This document shows, piece by piece, positions 6,842 to 7,146 of a stretch of 7,146 nucleotides of DNA. This stretch comes from Ardenticatenia bacterium (GTDB lineage Bacteria > Chloroflexota > Anaerolineae > Aggregatilineales > Aggregatilineaceae): the NCBI GenBank assembly GCA_026984385.1, contig JALSSH010000582.1:1-7146 (forward strand), written 5' to 3'. The position numbers and the translations under genes are program-made. Positions within the stretch are counted from its first letter, which is position 1; each line of letters starts with the position of its first letter. The notes beneath the pieces are model-generated. The model was not told the origin of the DNA, searched no databases, and saw only the letters and a list, made by a program, of their open reading frames with translations.

Positions 6842-6934
6842 TCAGCAGCGCCACGCGCCGTCGTCGGGCGTTCCCGACCACGGCAAGCTACGCATTCCCA
6901 TCATGGGGTTACAGATTGCGCACGGTGTGTTCAT
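6842..6934 (-). CDS. Candidate 30-aa methionine leader peptide of metG
   Basis: ATG 6934 to TGA 6842 encodes 30 residues beginning MNTPCAICNPMMGMR. Codons 11, 12 and 14 are ATG (6904-6899 and 6895-6893), giving a Met-Met-Gly-Met cluster. Cysteines are at 5, 8 and 30. The predicted transcription start falls on or within two bases of the ATG, so translation would be leaderless. A ribosome stalled at the Met codons would cover the left arm of the long hairpin, which starts 4 nt after codon 14 and codon 15; a ribosome reaching the stop codon would leave the terminator free to form. The same frame is open back to an ATG at 7108, but that part lies upstream of the promoter, has no ribosome binding site and does not look like protein. 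The ORF could still be fortuitous. Confidence 0.4.
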   Translation of the reverse strand: MNTPCAICNPMMGMRSLPWSGTPDDGAWRC

Positions 6935-6940
6935 GCCCCA

Positions 6941-6978
6941 ACTATACGCTGCTGCGCGGGGTGCTGTCAAATTTTTTT
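6941..6978 (-). promoter_or_regulatory. Strong promoter driving the metG leader RNA
   Basis: On the minus strand: a run of seven A's (6978-6972) immediately upstream of the -35, resembling an UP element; TTGACA (6970-6965, 6/6); an 18-bp spacer; and TATAGT (6946-6941, 5/6). It is the best match to a housekeeping promoter in the window. Predicted start is 6936-6934. Confidence 0.8.
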
Positions 6979-6991
6979 CCCCCGAAGGGGG
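6979..6991. repeat. GC hairpin upstream of the metG leader promoter
   Basis: CCCCCGAAGGGGG on the plus strand (CCCCCTTCGGGGG on the minus, with a UUCG-type loop). T's precede it on the plus strand and A's follow it on the minus, so it is not a canonical terminator in either direction. It separates the leftward metG promoter from the rightward gene at 7093 and may act as an operator or weak insulator. Confidence 0.4.
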
Positions 6992-7092
6992 TGTATCTTT
7001 AACGGTTGAAATTTGGCGCAGTATTCTCAATAGAAATGCGACACCGTGGTAAAGTGGTGAACAAGAAATTGCACCGGGACCAGGAGTCGCAC
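6992..7092 (+). other. Upstream region of the right-edge gene; no clear promoter
   Basis: About 100 bp, visibly more AT-rich than the metG-glycosyltransferase region. I find no convincing -35/-10 pair; TTTAAC with TATTCT at 18-bp spacing (about 6999-7026) is the best and is weak. The ribosome binding site AGGAG sits at 7082-7086. AATTGCACC occurs at 7067-7075 and again at 7127-7135, exactly 60 bp apart, probably by chance. If the following gene is a transposase, an insertion-sequence end would lie here, but it cannot be identified without the other end. Confidence 0.25.
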
Positions 7093-7146
7093 ATGGACAC
7101 TGTAACACAAATTCAAGTGGCGTGGGAATTGCACCAGGCGGGACAT
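7093..7146 (+). CDS. 5' end of an unidentified gene (possible HTH/transposase N-terminus)
   Basis: Only 18 codons lie in the window, encoding MDTVTQIQVAWELHQAGH. ATG 7093 has AGGAG 6 nt upstream, a near-ideal ribosome binding site. An in-frame ATG at 7036 is open but has no such site. The VAWELHQAGH segment resembles the first helix of helix-turn-helix domains at the N-terminus of some transposases, in which a basic recognition helix would follow. That is a resemblance only; the family cannot be decided from 18 residues. Confidence 0.5.
   Translation, partial: MDTVTQIQVAWELHQAGH

Larger units (their letters stand above)
6785..6936 (-). ncRNA. Structured leader RNA of metG (or independent small RNA), about 150 nt
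   Basis: The RNA is bounded by a strong minus-strand promoter (start predicted at 6936-6934) and the terminator at 6815-6785. A long hairpin pairs GCTTGCCGTG (6888-6879) with CACGGCAAGC (6825-6816). After one mismatch it continues as TCGGG (6877-6873) with CCCGA (6831-6827). The same TCGGG can instead close a local hairpin with CCCGA at 6868-6864. CGACGG (6863-6858) can pair with CCGTCG inside the 5' arm of the terminator (6812-6807), a possible antiterminator. A small hairpin, CCCAT/ATGGG, holds the tandem Met codons. I see no T-box AGGGTGGNACCGCG element and no S-box core, and do not recognise an Rfam family. It may be a metG attenuator or a free-standing sRNA. Confidence 0.55.

Noticed and set aside
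6719..6940. T-box riboswitch for metG
   Set aside because: The antiterminator-side consensus AGGGTGGNACCGCG is absent, the leader is only about 150 nt, and no stem I landmarks are visible.
6979..6991. CCCCC/GGGGG hairpin as a bidirectional terminator
   Set aside because: Its T-tract is on the wrong side: T's precede it on the plus strand and A's follow it on the minus. The A-tract is better explained as part of the metG leader promoter.
6842..7108. 88-aa minus-strand ORF read from its first ATG
   Set aside because: The first 58 codons lie upstream of a strong promoter, overlap the start of the plus-strand gene, have no ribosome binding site and have non-protein-like composition. Only the last 30 codons are kept as a leader ORF.

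Overview
The window looks like a chromosomal segment of a moderately GC-rich bacterium. Chloroflexota (an Anaerolineae-like lineage) is my best guess. This rests on the style of the proteins: a GT39/DUF2142-like membrane glycosyltransferase with DEPAHYNY and HQPPLYY motifs, a DnaN ending in VIMPM, and a metallated MetRS with an FSKS loop. It is inference, not a database result.

Layout. Positions 1-1726 (minus strand) hold a two-component operon: an OmpR/PhoB-type response regulator followed 8 nt later by a PAS-containing, single-membrane-span histidine kinase that runs off the left edge. Upstream on the same strand is a small STAS-domain protein (anti-sigma-factor antagonist type, 1839-2183). 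It is transcribed divergently from dnaN (2370-3512, plus), the DNA polymerase III sliding clamp. The STAS-dnaN gap holds two recognisable promoters and a perfect 14-bp palindrome just downstream of the predicted dnaN transcription start. dnaN converges on a minus-strand pair, metG (methionyl-tRNA synthetase, 4907-6718) followed by a polytopic membrane glycosyltransferase (3516-4907). The two share one base at a TGATG stop/start junction. Only 3 bp separate the dnaN and glycosyltransferase stop codons.

The most interesting stretch is 6785-6978, upstream of metG on the minus strand. A near-consensus promoter (A-tract, TTGACA, 18 bp, TATAGT) would start an RNA at or next to the ATG of a 30-codon ORF. 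That ORF contains ATG-ATG-GGA-ATG (Met-Met-Gly-Met). It is followed by a long hairpin and then a strong intrinsic terminator whose T-tract ends about 66 nt before metG. The layout is that of a transcription attenuator with a methionine leader peptide on a possibly leaderless transcript, controlling the enzyme that charges tRNA-Met. It lacks the T-box consensus and I do not recognise it as a known riboswitch. An independent small RNA ending at the terminator is the main alternative.

The right edge (7093 on, plus) holds the first 18 codons of another gene with a good ribosome binding site. It may be a helix-turn-helix or transposase protein, but too little is present to decide.
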